From contig DFGB01000049.1 in NCBI GenBank assembly GCA_002371135.1, positions 33,173 to 43,105 of the forward strand: a stretch of 9,933 nucleotides of DNA, in the 5' to 3' direction. The first letter of the stretch is position 1. Each line of letters opens with the position of its first letter. The notes beneath the pieces are model-generated. The model had not been told where the DNA came from. It did not search any database and saw only the letters and a list, made by a program, of their open reading frames with translations. This stretch comes from Verrucomicrobia bacterium UBA3761 (GTDB lineage: Bacteria; Verrucomicrobiota; Kiritimatiellia; RFP12; UBA1067). Positions 1 through 7,689 of the stretch are shown in pieces. A program made the position numbers and the translations under genes.

Positions 1-924
1 TACTACGGCCGCTTCAACCAGGGTGTCGTTACCGTGAACCTTGTCGACATCGCTCTCTCCGCCGACAAGGATCCTGCGCGTTTCTGGGCGATCTTCGACG
101 AACGCATGGAACTCTGCCATCGTGCACTCCAGTGCCGCCACAACCGCCTGAAGGGCACAGTGAGCGATGCCGCGCCTATCCTTTGGCAGTATGGCGCTCT
201 CGCACGTCTCAAGAAAGGCGAGAAGATCGACAAGCTCCTCTACGGCGGCTACTCCACGATTTCGCTCGGCTATGCCGGCCTCTGGGAATGCGTCTACGCT
301 CTCGTCGGCAAGAAGCTTACCGAGCCCGAAGGCGAGGCGCTGGGGCTTGAAATCATGAAGAAGCTCAACTCGTACACCGCCAAGTGGAAAGCCGCCGAGA
401 ATATCGACTATTCCATTTACGGCACTCCGCTCGAATCGACGACTTACAAGTTTGCCAAATGCCTTCAGAAGCGTTTCGGCGTCATCAAAGGCGTGACCGA
501 CAAGAACTACATCACGAACTCGTACCACATTCACGTGACCGAACCTATCGACGCGTTCAAGAAACTCGCTGTCGAGAGTCGCTTCCAGCAGCTTTCCCCC
601 GGCGGTGCGATTTCCTACGTCGAGGTCCCGAACATGCAGAACAACATCCCCGCTGTTCTTGCAATCATGAAGTTCATCTACGACAATATCATGTATGCCG
701 AACTCAACACGAAAAGCGACTATTGCCAGGAGTGCGGGTTCGACGGCGAAATACAGATCGTCAAGGACGATTCGGGCAAGCTGGTCTGGGAGTGCCCCAA
801 GTGCGGCAATCGCGACGAGGCTCGCATGAACGTGGCGCGCCGCACATGCGGCTATATCGGCTCGCAGTACTGGAATCAGGGTCGCACACAGGAAATCAAG
901 GAGCGCGTCCTCCACGTGTCGTAA
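1..924 (+). CDS. nrdD: Anaerobic (class III) ribonucleoside-triphosphate reductase, C-terminal part; 5' end outside window
   Basis: The frame is open from base 1 and encodes the last 307 residues of the glycyl-radical enzyme that reduces ribonucleoside triphosphates to deoxyribonucleotides without oxygen. Seen directly: a zinc-binding pair of CxxC motifs (fragment residues C242/C245 and C265/C268) followed by the glycyl-radical signature RTCGYIG. The radical-bearing glycine is codon 284 (bases 850-852). The upstream text (YYGRFNQG..NLVDIALSA, LLYGGYSTISLGYAGL) matches the conserved barrel of the family. A GTG at base 34 is not the real start, because conserved sequence continues in frame to the window edge; about half of a typical ~600-700 residue protein is missing. 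The stop directly abuts the ATG of the activase gene. Family assignment is secure. Confidence 0.96.
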   Translation, partial: YYGRFNQGVVTVNLVDIALSADKDPARFWAIFDERMELCHRALQCRHNRLKGTVSDAAPILWQYGALARLKKGEKIDKLLYGGYSTISLGYAGLWECVYALVGKKLTEPEGEALGLEIMKKLNSYTAKWKAAENIDYSIYGTPLESTTYKFAKCLQKRFGVIKGVTDKNYITNSYHIHVTEPIDAFKKLAVESRFQQLSPGGAISYVEVPNMQNNIPAVLAIMKFIYDNIMYAELNTKSDYCQECGFDGEIQIVKDDSGKLVWECPKCGNRDEARMNVARRTCGYIGSQYWNQGRTQEIKERVLHVS

Positions 925-1431
925 ATGCACTACGCATCGATACGTACGTGCGACATTGCCAATGGTGATGGCGTCCGGGTTACGTTGTTCGTATCTGGAT
1001 GCACTCACCATTGCAAAGGTTGTTTCAACGAAGAAGCGTGGGATTTTTCCTACGGCCAGCCGTTCACGCAGGAGACGGAAGATGCGCTGATTGCGGCGCT
1101 GCGCTCCGATTATATTTCGGGCCTGTCCATTCTCGGCGGCGAACCGATGGAGCCGGGAAACCAAAAAGCGCTTGTGCCGTTCCTCCGGCGTTTCCGTTCG
1201 ATGTTTTCGACTGCGAAGACGCTATGGGTCTATACAGGGTGCATCTACGAACTCGATCTCCTGCCTGACGCAAAGACGAATCGCTGGCGCACCGATGTAA
1301 CAGACGAATTTCTCTCGTATATCGACGTCCTTGTCGACGGTCCGTTCATCGAATCGTTGAAGGATATTTCTCTCAAATTCCGCGGCTCGTCCAATCAGCG
1401 CATCCTTTGCTTGCGCGAGTTGAAAAGTTGA
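925..1431 (+). CDS. nrdG: Anaerobic ribonucleotide reductase-activating protein (radical SAM activase)
   Basis: This 168-residue radical SAM enzyme cleaves S-adenosylmethionine with a [4Fe-4S] cluster to place the glycyl radical on NrdD. The CX3CX2C cluster motif is present (C26, C30, C33 in SGCTHHCKGC), followed by the SAM-contacting GGEP motif at residues 71-74. Length is normal for NrdG. The ATG follows the nrdD stop with no gap (TAAATG), so translational coupling is likely. The only purine-rich match, AAGGAG at 898-903, is about 21 nt away, which is too far for a normal ribosome binding site. The last codons (ELKS, stop 1429-1431) lie inside the left arm of the inverted repeat at 1418-1536, so the extreme C-terminus is partly repeat-encoded. 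Confidence 0.95.
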   Translation: MHYASIRTCDIANGDGVRVTLFVSGCTHHCKGCFNEEAWDFSYGQPFTQETEDALIAALRSDYISGLSILGGEPMEPGNQKALVPFLRRFRSMFSTAKTLWVYTGCIYELDLLPDAKTNRWRTDVTDEFLSYIDVLVDGPFIESLKDISLKFRGSSNQRILCLRELKS

Positions 1432-1536
1432 AAGGATTGGCAAACGGATTTGCTCATGCCTGACGGCGTTCGTTTGAAAAACGCGTCGCGTTGGCGGCGA
1501 ACAAATCCGTTTGTCAATCCTTTCAACTTTTCAACT
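1418..1536. repeat. Long inverted repeat between convergent genes; probable bidirectional terminator
   Basis: Left arm 1418-1452 and right arm 1502-1536 are reverse complements over 35 nt with one mismatch at 1514, which is a G:U pair in RNA. The loop is 49 nt. Each arm begins with two tandem octamers AGTTGAAA. The loop contains a near-palindrome AACGCG-T-CGCGTT (1480-1492) and a small hairpin with stem CGTTT/AAACG (1471-1483). nrdG (+) ends at 1431 and the response regulator (-) ends at 1531, so each stop codon falls inside an arm. Position and symmetry fit a terminator serving both transcripts. There is no clear U-tract, so termination is inferred. Confidence 0.8.
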
Positions 1537-2145
1537 TTGCACGAAGCCGCGGCGTCTGGCCTCGGATGCGCATTCGACGCGGCTTGAGACTCCCAGTTTC
1601 TCGAATATGTGTTTGAGGTGGATTTTCGCCGACTCCGCCGAGAACCCCAGTGCATCGCCGATTTCTTGGTTGGAATATCCCTTGCACATCGCATTGAGGA
1701 CGTCGAGTTCGCGAGGTGTCAGATCTGGCGTTTGCTGGCGTTCGTGGTAGAGCGCCATGATTGCCTCGGGAAAATACTTGCCTCCCTCCGCCACGGTTCG
1801 TACTGCGTCGAGGATGGCGCCGGAATCGCGGTCCTTAACGACATAACCTTTGGCGCCAAGTTTGATGGCGCGGTAAATATTGTCGTCAGCCTCGCTCGTC
1901 GTCAGCATTATCACCTTGGCCGATGGCTTGACCTTGATGATGGATTCGAGCGCCGCAAGTCCATCCACGCCCGGCATGCGAATGTCGAGAAGGGTGACAT
2001 CCGCTCTTGTCGTGGCGACGAGCGCCGCCGCGCCTTCTCCGTCGTCCAATTCCCCGGCAAGTTCCATGTCTTTCGCAAGCATGATGGCATATTTGAGCCC
2101 CATGCGCACCACGGCATGATCATCGATTATCGCGACACGAATCAT
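1531..2145 (-). CDS. NarL/LuxR-family DNA-binding response regulator
   Basis: A 204-residue two-component regulator. The receiver domain spans about residues 1-118, with acidic pocket D8/D9, phospho-acceptor D54 (in LLDIRMP), T82/T83 and K104 (GAKGYVVKD). The C-terminal LuxR/GerE helix-turn-helix spans about 142-200 (LTPRELDVLNAMCKGYSNQEIG through KHIFEKLGVSSR). All catalytic positions are intact. I chose the ATG at 2145 because MIRVAIIDDH is the normal family N-terminus. In-frame starts at 2151 and 2193 would only add a peptide translated from repeat DNA. It lies 202 nt downstream of the sensor kinase on the same strand, and HisKA_3 kinases normally pair with this regulator class, so partnership is likely. 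There is no Shine-Dalgarno; the leader is repeat sequence. Confidence 0.93.
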   Translation of the reverse strand: MIRVAIIDDHAVVRMGLKYAIMLAKDMELAGELDDGEGAAALVATTRADVTLLDIRMPGVDGLAALESIIKVKPSAKVIMLTTSEADDNIYRAIKLGAKGYVVKDRDSGAILDAVRTVAEGGKYFPEAIMALYHERQQTPDLTPRELDVLNAMCKGYSNQEIGDALGFSAESAKIHLKHIFEKLGVSSRVECASEARRRGFVQS

Positions 2146-2146
2146 A

Positions 2147-2340
2147 GGCATTTTACATTTAGCATTTAGCATTTGGCATTTGACATTTGGCATTTATCAT
2201 TGTTTGTCATTTTGCCATTTGGTTGTTTATGTCTCCTGGTGCGACATGACGCGTCCCTCAATCAGCGCTTCAGCGTTCGTGGCCGTTGACTCTTGCAAAG
2301 GCAAATAAATGCTAAAATGCAATGCTAAATGTAAAATGCC
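2147..2340. repeat. Inverted repeat filling the kinase-regulator gap (20-bp perfect arms)
   Basis: Arm 2147-2166 (GGCATTTTACATTTAGCATT) is the exact reverse complement of arm 2321-2340. The right arm starts 7 nt after the kinase stop codon and the left arm ends 1 nt before the regulator ATG, so the pair brackets almost the whole intergenic space. Inside are more related words: the heptamer array at 2156-2197 and an inverted echo at about 2306-2320. A unique core lies at about 2222-2305. In the transcript the arms could pair and hide the regulator's start region. A MITE-like insertion is an alternative, but I see no target-site duplication. Confidence 0.8.
2156..2197. repeat. Six degenerate tandem heptamers, CATTTNN
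   Basis: Six consecutive 7-nt units read CATTTAG, CATTTAG, CATTTGG, CATTTGA, CATTTGG, CATTTAT, followed by looser CATTT words to about 2220. The five leading bases are invariant and only the last two vary. On the - strand this gives an A-rich leader just ahead of the response regulator ATG. It overlaps the left arm of the 2147-2340 inverted repeat. Confidence 0.85.
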
Positions 2341-2347
2341 AAATTTT

Positions 2348-4390
2348 TTACCGCGCCAATTCCACGCACATCCACTTGCCTTCCGGGTGCCAGGAAATTG
2401 CAAAGCCGCTGCGCTTGGCCCGTTCGCGCATGTTCGATAGACCAAAGTGCCCCATATCCGGCCCCGGCGCTTTTGTCGTGTCGAAAACCGCTCCGTCGTT
2501 CAGAATGCGAATTGAAAAAGAAGGTTTCGTATCTGCGACCAGGATTGCGGTTTTCGCGCCGCCGTGGACTACGGCGTTTGTGACGGCCTGGCGCACGATG
2601 GCCAGAATGTCGACATTCGAAGCAGCGCTTTCCTTTTTGGTCTGCTCCTGGGCGAGGGCGGCGAGATTGTATCTTACACGGATCGTACCTGTGCGGTCGA
2701 GTTCCTTCGCAAGCGAAACGAGCAGTTCGCGAAGACTTTTGTTCATCAATTCCTCCTGGCGGAGATTCATTATCACCTCGCGGATTTCGCGCTTTGCGTT
2801 GCCGAGGACGTCTTCGGCCATTTTCAACGCGACGGTGGCGGGGGTTTCGGTTTGCCCGAGGCTTTGCCCCGCGGTCGCGAGGAGAATCCTCGCCCCGGCC
2901 AGATGCTGCTCGATCGTGTCGTGCAAATCGTCGGCCATGCGCTTGCGTTCTGCCGTCAGGAGTGCCTCTTTGCGTCGTGAGGCGGCGTTCTTGCGCCAAA
3001 TGGCGACTCCCGCAATGATAAAGAGAATTGGTGAGAGCGCAAGGACTGTGACGATGCGACGCAAGTTCCTTTCCGCCTTGCGGCGCAGCCATGCGGCACC
3101 GCCGACGATTTCAATCGCGTCTGGGCCGGCGGCGACAAGCGTGAGCGAGCCGATTTCCGGCCTGCGGCCAAACGCCTCGCGCGCTGACGTGTCGACGCGG
3201 GCTATGCCTGTCACCTTTAGGAGCGGATGCAATTCAAGTTCTTTTTCGATTCTGGACGGAATGGCGCCATCCATTTCCACACGAACGGTTTTTGAATTTT
3301 TGGTGAGGATGATAGTCTTGTTTTCGATGTGCTCCATTCTGCCTGTAAGCGAAATCATGCGGCAGTCGTAGTCGATGAATGTGACGTCGTCGTGGAAGTA
3401 AAGGCGGGAAATGCTTTTGACTTCAAGCGGCTCGAATGTTTCCGGCGTCTCGCCGGACTCCCGCCACACGGCATCGACGAGTTGCCCCGTCCCGTCGATC
3501 ATTTCTGGAAAACCTGAAACCTCGACGGCGAGGCCTGCGGGTGGGGGAACGTCGGTCCATACGCAAAGTGCGGCCTCGCCGCTTTGCAAGTAAAATCGGC
3601 CGTCGGGGCGGGACAGCGTCACAGTCCCTTTTACTCTCCTGCGGTGGCCGTCCTGGCCGTCTGGCGACCACGAGAGAGTTGCGTTCAACTGCGCAGGACA
3701 GGCGGCAAACGGATCGGACGGCGCCGCTTTCACTATTTTCACGGCATCATCGCCCGAGAGTTCCAGCATCGCGCCTAGATATTCAGAGCGGTGGTTGTAG
3801 CGGCTGAGTGCGACGCCGGAGAGTTCCACTTCGGCATCGACGAGCGATGCCAAGTCCGGTGCGTTCGAAGGCACCATTCCCCTGACGACAATGTTCCCCT
3901 CGCGCGTCGCCAGCACGCATTCCACGTGATTTGTCGCCACTTCTCGAAGGCCGCGTATTACGCCGCCGATGCGAATGCGACGATTGTCGAGCCGCCCTTG
4001 CGAACAATCTGCGATTGAACGCACCGGTGCCGGAGGCAGTTTCATTTTTCCTATCCGCCGGATGCCGTGCGCCGATATGCCGGGCGCGAAGAACATCGGA
4101 GTCGTCGTGCCTTCGACAACTACTATGTCGCCTACGGCCAGACTGCCAGACTGGAGCGAAAGCGCACGCCCGTCAGGATGTTCGCCGGCTATGTATATTG
4201 CGTTTCCATCGGGATCGTCGCAGGCGGCGATTATGCAGCTCCCGCTCTGCCAGTGTGCCACGCATGTTACGACGCCTGTCACGCACACATCGCGTCCAAT
4301 CTCCGCTTCCTCGCGGGTAATCGACGTGAACGCAGCGTATGCCGCTGAAACGGCATACGCTGAACAAATGATGACGAAGCGTTTTCCCAT
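2348..4390 (-). CDS. Membrane sensor histidine kinase (HisKA_3/DesK-NarX type) with long periplasmic sensor
   Basis: A 680-residue kinase expected to autophosphorylate and pass phosphate to the downstream NarL-type regulator. An N-terminal signal or membrane segment (about residues 4-21) precedes a roughly 420-residue exported region, then one transmembrane helix (about 445-464, IVTVLALSPILFIIAGVAIW). The HisKA_3 dimerisation box ERKRMADDLHD has phospho-acceptor H490. The HATPase domain shows an N-box at about 599-612 (QAVTNAVVHGGA) and a G-box at about 646-657 (GHFGLSNMRERA). The exported region appears to repeat a small beta unit (RDVCVTGVV..AVGDIVVVEGTTTP..FAPGI; further units near 235-310 and 355-410). 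This resembles the OB-fold-like sensors common in Verrucomicrobiota kinases. Ligand unknown. The ATG at 4390 gives a proper signal sequence; an upstream in-frame ATG would encode an Arg-rich stretch inside the GH43 gene. It begins 11 nt after the GH43 stop. Confidence 0.9.
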   Translation of the reverse strand: MGKRFVIICSAYAVSAAYAAFTSITREEAEIGRDVCVTGVVTCVAHWQSGSCIIAACDDPDGNAIYIAGEHPDGRALSLQSGSLAVGDIVVVEGTTTPMFFAPGISAHGIRRIGKMKLPPAPVRSIADCSQGRLDNRRIRIGGVIRGLREVATNHVECVLATREGNIVVRGMVPSNAPDLASLVDAEVELSGVALSRYNHRSEYLGAMLELSGDDAVKIVKAAPSDPFAACPAQLNATLSWSPDGQDGHRRRVKGTVTLSRPDGRFYLQSGEAALCVWTDVPPPAGLAVEVSGFPEMIDGTGQLVDAVWRESGETPETFEPLEVKSISRLYFHDDVTFIDYDCRMISLTGRMEHIENKTIILTKNSKTVRVEMDGAIPSRIEKELELHPLLKVTGIARVDTSAREAFGRRPEIGSLTLVAAGPDAIEIVGGAAWLRRKAERNLRRIVTVLALSPILFIIAGVAIWRKNAASRRKEALLTAERKRMADDLHDTIEQHLAGARILLATAGQSLGQTETPATVALKMAEDVLGNAKREIREVIMNLRQEELMNKSLRELLVSLAKELDRTGTIRVRYNLAALAQEQTKKESAASNVDILAIVRQAVTNAVVHGGAKTAILVADTKPSFSIRILNDGAVFDTTKAPGPDMGHFGLSNMRERAKRSGFAISWHPEGKWMCVELAR

Positions 4391-4401
4391 ATGGGCCGTT
4401 T

Positions 4402-7400
4402 TCAATTCCTGCCGGCGTAGAGGCCGATGGCGGCGGCGGTGAAGCCGCCTGCATAATCGGTGGTGAGGATCTTCGCGTCCTCGTCGCCGCCGATTTGCCG
4501 CCACGAGCCGCCGGATTTGAAGAAGAAGCGGATTACGTCTTCGTGCATTTCCGTCTTCAGCCTGACAGGGGCGGAGCCGCTGCGTCCGGTGCTTGCGAGA
4601 ACACTCTCGCCGTTTTTGTCATGTTTCTTCAGGATGATGCGGTCTTTCGCCACGCCAAGGACGTAGTTGCACTGTTCGTTCTGGTAGACGACGAGACCTG
4701 CGATGGAAGTGGCTTCGACCGGTGTGAAGTCGACCTTCACTTCCGCCGCGAAGTGGCTCGACTTTAGCCAGCGCAGAAGGCATGAAGGGTTGCCACGTTC
4801 GTATATCGATGTTCCGCGTGCCTCGATGGCAAGCCCATCTCCCGTCGAGTACCATTTTGATTTCGGCGTGCGAATCTGGAACCACATCGGGTCGAGCTCA
4901 GAGGATTTGAACGAGTCTTTTTCGACGAGGCGCTTGGGCGGACCGAGCTCTATTTCCTTCCCTTTGTCGAGGATAATCGGCTGGCGGCTTTCGCCCTCGC
5001 CAATCCATTTTACCGGCAGCAGGAATGTGGAGCGACCGATCGGGCACCAGTCGCGCCCGCTTCTGCGATACGGCATTATGCCGAGAAATACGGCCTTCCA
5101 ATCGCCTTGGGGGGTCTGGAAGATGTCGGCGTGGCCGGCGCTGGTGACGATAGAGTTCTTGATGTCGCGTTGCGTGAGAATCGGGTTGACGGGACAGGGA
5201 GAGTAGGGGCCTTCGACTTTGTCGGAGCGCCATATTACTTCGCTGTGGTTCTGTGCCGTGCCGCCTTCTGCGGTCATGACGTAATACGTGCCGTCTATCT
5301 TGTATAAATGCGGACCTTCGCACCAGATTGGTTTTTCAGCGGGGTTGACGCCCTTGTTTATTATTATGCGCTCGGTGCCGGGGACGACTTCATCCTTGAC
5401 GAGATCGTACTTGCGCATCCTGACAGTGCGGTGGCCGGGGTATTCGGCTTTGCCGTCAGGGGCGTCGTCGTTGTTGAGTATCCATGCGGTCTTGTCGTCT
5501 TCGAAGAAGAAACTCGGGTCGATGCCGCCTACGGGGACTTTGATTGGATCGCTCCAGCCCTTGGCGGGATCCTTGCACTTCAGGACGACGTTCCCCCTGT
5601 CCCCGATGACGGTGACGATGAGATAGAACGTGTCGTTATACGGGTTGTATTTGATGTCCGGCGCGAATACGCCGGCGGAAAGCCCCACGCCTTCGCCTAT
5701 GTTTAGCTGGGAGGGACGAGAGAGCGCGTAGCCGCTGAAGTCCCAGTTTTCCAGATCCGTAGAGTGCCAGACGGGGATTCCAGGGTAGTATGAGAACGAG
5801 GAGTTCGCGAGATAGTAGTCATTGCCCTTGCGCGTGATGGCGGGATCTGGCGCCATACCGGGGAAGAGTGGACTTCCTGCGTTGATTGAGGATGCCATTT
5901 TGAAGTCGTGGAATTTCGCCACGGGGCGTTCGTGTTCTTCGCAATCAAAGACGAATTTGTCGAAATCGACATGGCCGCCCGCAGTCTTGGTGGCGTAGTT
6001 GAAAAGCGCGAACCGCGTTCCCATGAAAAAGCGCAGATAGTCGAATGGCGTTTTTACGCGCTTGCCGAGTCTATGCCAGACAAGTCCGTCTTCGCTCCAG
6101 TCGGCCTCGGCCCAATCTGTGCCCGGGCGGAAGTTGCAGCGCACACGCAGCCAGACAGTATCGCCCTTGAGTTCAGCGCGTCCGTGTTCAACGGCGTCGA
6201 CGCGCTCGACCTTGTGCGTTCCTTTGGGGAAGACGCAGTGCTCTTCGGTCATGACGACGAACTTTTTGCCGCCCTCCTTTACAACGGCTATGACGGCGCT
6301 GTCACCATTGAATGCGGCAAGTCCCGCATGGTCGCCGTCTTTCATCCCGCTTGCATCGAGTTTGACGACACCGCTCGACTCAGGCCCGACGGTGCGCTGT
6401 GTGAGCGTATTCGGTGCGAGGAAGAGGTTCGCGACGGGCCGGACGGTCGTGAGACGCAACCAGCCGGGATGCGCAACGAGCGACCAGGCGGCGTCGACTG
6501 GGTTGTGGTTCCACTGCCAGCGCAAGTCGAGTGCGGACGAGGCAAAGTCGTCGGAGCCGACGATTCCATGCAGGTCCGGGTAGGGCTTCGCGGTGTTGTT
6601 TGGTATCTTGCCATCCGCGTCGCCGCACATCGGCCAGCCATCCACCCAGCGAATCGGCATCACGCACGGGACGCGCCCGACGCCGCCGCGATCCTGGAAT
6701 ATGATGGCGCTCCATTGCCCGGCAGGCCCCTCGACCGCGCAGCCCTGGCCCACGCCGCCGTATGTCTCGAAAGGCGTTTCGAGAATAACCTTGTATTCCC
6801 ATTTCGGATTGTCGAGCGTGCGCGAACGGTAGCACACCTCGCGGCGAAGACGGCCGGGTATGCTCCAGTCCATTGAAATCATCATCAGATAGTACCATCC
6901 GTCCTTTTTGAACACGGACGAGCCCTCGAGAAGTCCTTTTTCTTCGCCCTCTCCGTAGCCCACGACGTTGCGCATGTGCAAGCCGCCTTCCTTGACGCCG
7001 GAGAGGTCGGGCTTGAGTTCGTCGATGTTGCCTTGGTTTGAGAAAATATAGACGCGGCCGTCATCATCGAACAGAAGCGAGGCGTCGTGGAAAAACCCAG
7101 GCGTGGATTTGAGCCGCCAAGGCCCCTCGGGACGATCGGCCTCGTAGAGAAAGCCGCCGGTCCTGTTGCACACGAAGTAGCAGTAGAACTTGCCGCCATG
7201 TTTCTTCAGCGAGGCCGCCCACTGTCCCTGGCCATATGCCGTGTCGCCGTCGGGGTCTTCCAGTGAATAGCGCTTTTCGTCGCTGGCCACGCGGTCGTAG
7301 ACGTAGGAGACGATTTCCCAGTGGATGAGATCCGTCGAGCGCATTATGGGTGCGCCGGGGGAGAGGTGCATGGTCGTCGAGACCATGTAGTAGCTGCCGT

Positions 7401-7524
7401 TGTCGTAGACGAGCGAAACATCCGGGCAGTCGGCATTGATGGCGGGGTTGCGCACGTCCATTGCGTTCACGCACATTGCCGCTGCTGCGAAGAGGAAGGA
7501 TAGAATTTTGTGTCTGATTTTCAT
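4402..7524 (-). CDS. Secreted protein with two GH43 glycosidase modules (probable arabinofuranosidase/beta-xylosidase)
   Basis: A 1040-residue exported enzyme. The signal peptide is MKIRHKILSFLFAAAAMCVNA. Module 1 (about residues 24-315) resembles GH43 subfamily 12 (NPAINADCPDVS, TTMHLSPGAPIMRSTDL) with triad D35 base, D147 (FHDAS) and E200 acid (LLEGSS). Its beta-sandwich follows at about 317-530 (LRWQWNHNP). Module 2 (about 545-850) resembles GH43 xylosidases (FPGMAPDPAI, YYPGIPVWHSTDL) with D560, D669 (GIDPSF) and E736 (WCEGPH), followed by a second beta-sandwich (about 860-1040). Both active sites look complete, so arabinose and xylose side-chain or xylo-oligosaccharide cleavage is inferred; exact specificity cannot be read from sequence. 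The ATG at 7524 is chosen for the signal peptide; the frame continues upstream only into repeat DNA. The kinase gene follows after 11 nt. Confidence 0.93.
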   Translation of the reverse strand: MKIRHKILSFLFAAAAMCVNAMDVRNPAINADCPDVSLVYDNGSYYMVSTTMHLSPGAPIMRSTDLIHWEIVSYVYDRVASDEKRYSLEDPDGDTAYGQGQWAASLKKHGGKFYCYFVCNRTGGFLYEADRPEGPWRLKSTPGFFHDASLLFDDDGRVYIFSNQGNIDELKPDLSGVKEGGLHMRNVVGYGEGEEKGLLEGSSVFKKDGWYYLMMISMDWSIPGRLRREVCYRSRTLDNPKWEYKVILETPFETYGGVGQGCAVEGPAGQWSAIIFQDRGGVGRVPCVMPIRWVDGWPMCGDADGKIPNNTAKPYPDLHGIVGSDDFASSALDLRWQWNHNPVDAAWSLVAHPGWLRLTTVRPVANLFLAPNTLTQRTVGPESSGVVKLDASGMKDGDHAGLAAFNGDSAVIAVVKEGGKKFVVMTEEHCVFPKGTHKVERVDAVEHGRAELKGDTVWLRVRCNFRPGTDWAEADWSEDGLVWHRLGKRVKTPFDYLRFFMGTRFALFNYATKTAGGHVDFDKFVFDCEEHERPVAKFHDFKMASSINAGSPLFPGMAPDPAITRKGNDYYLANSSFSYYPGIPVWHSTDLENWDFSGYALSRPSQLNIGEGVGLSAGVFAPDIKYNPYNDTFYLIVTVIGDRGNVVLKCKDPAKGWSDPIKVPVGGIDPSFFFEDDKTAWILNNDDAPDGKAEYPGHRTVRMRKYDLVKDEVVPGTERIIINKGVNPAEKPIWCEGPHLYKIDGTYYVMTAEGGTAQNHSEVIWRSDKVEGPYSPCPVNPILTQRDIKNSIVTSAGHADIFQTPQGDWKAVFLGIMPYRRSGRDWCPIGRSTFLLPVKWIGEGESRQPIILDKGKEIELGPPKRLVEKDSFKSSELDPMWFQIRTPKSKWYSTGDGLAIEARGTSIYERGNPSCLLRWLKSSHFAAEVKVDFTPVEATSIAGLVVYQNEQCNYVLGVAKDRIILKKHDKNGESVLASTGRSGSAPVRLKTEMHEDVIRFFFKSGGSWRQIGGDEDAKILTTDYAGGFTAAAIGLYAGRN

Positions 7525-7580
7525 GACTTCAATTTTACCAAATTTCCTTCGTCTTCTGCATTCCCTAAACGGGTAGCAGT

Positions 7581-7689
7581 GAAAATGTGGAAATGTGGAA
7601 ATGTTGCCAATTCCAATGTTGCCAATTTCCAATTGGTACTGGGTATTGGTGCTGGCAACATTTCCACATTTCCACATTTCCACATTTTC
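7581..7689. repeat. Inverted repeat with octamer arms TTTCCACA between nitroreductase and GH43 genes
   Basis: Left arm 7581-7609 reads GAAAA, two TGTGGAAA octamers and TGTTGCCA. Right arm 7653-7689 is its reverse complement but has three TTTCCACA units (7661-7684) instead of two. The arms are otherwise perfect, so they differ by exactly one octamer. The loop (7610-7652) holds further CCAATT/TTGG words and a second GTTGCCAAT. The element fills most of the 163-nt gap and includes the last two bases of the nitroreductase stop codon. It could act as a terminator or a processing hairpin. Confidence 0.85.

Noticed and set aside
34..924. Complete 296-residue gene starting at GTG 34
   Set aside because: Conserved NrdD sequence continues in frame upstream to base 1, so this is an internal valine codon of a truncated gene.
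2146..2193. N-terminal extension of the response regulator (MPNVKCQMLNAKC..)
   Set aside because: It is translated from CATTTNN heptamers; the family N-terminus begins at 2145.
2147..2340. Transposon or insertion sequence with terminal inverted repeats
   Set aside because: It encodes no transposase and no target-site duplication is visible; only a MITE-like origin remains possible.
2322..3371. 349-residue + strand frame
   Set aside because: It is antisense to the clearly conserved kinase domains and has low-complexity Arg/Ser composition with no recognisable motif.
4391..4504. N-terminal extension of the kinase
   Set aside because: It would encode an Arg-rich peptide out of frame within the GH43 gene and place the signal sequence internally.
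5908..6876. 322-residue + strand frame
   Set aside because: It is antisense to the GH43 gene and is a by-product of GC-rich codon bias.
7525..7580. Promoter for GH43 using TAAAAT close to the start codon
   Set aside because: The match lies within about a dozen bases of the ATG and has no convincing -35 partner.
7525..7683. N-terminal extension of the GH43 protein (MEMWKCGNVAS..)
   Set aside because: The extension is translated from the octamer repeat and would bury the signal peptide; the start at 7524 is preferred.
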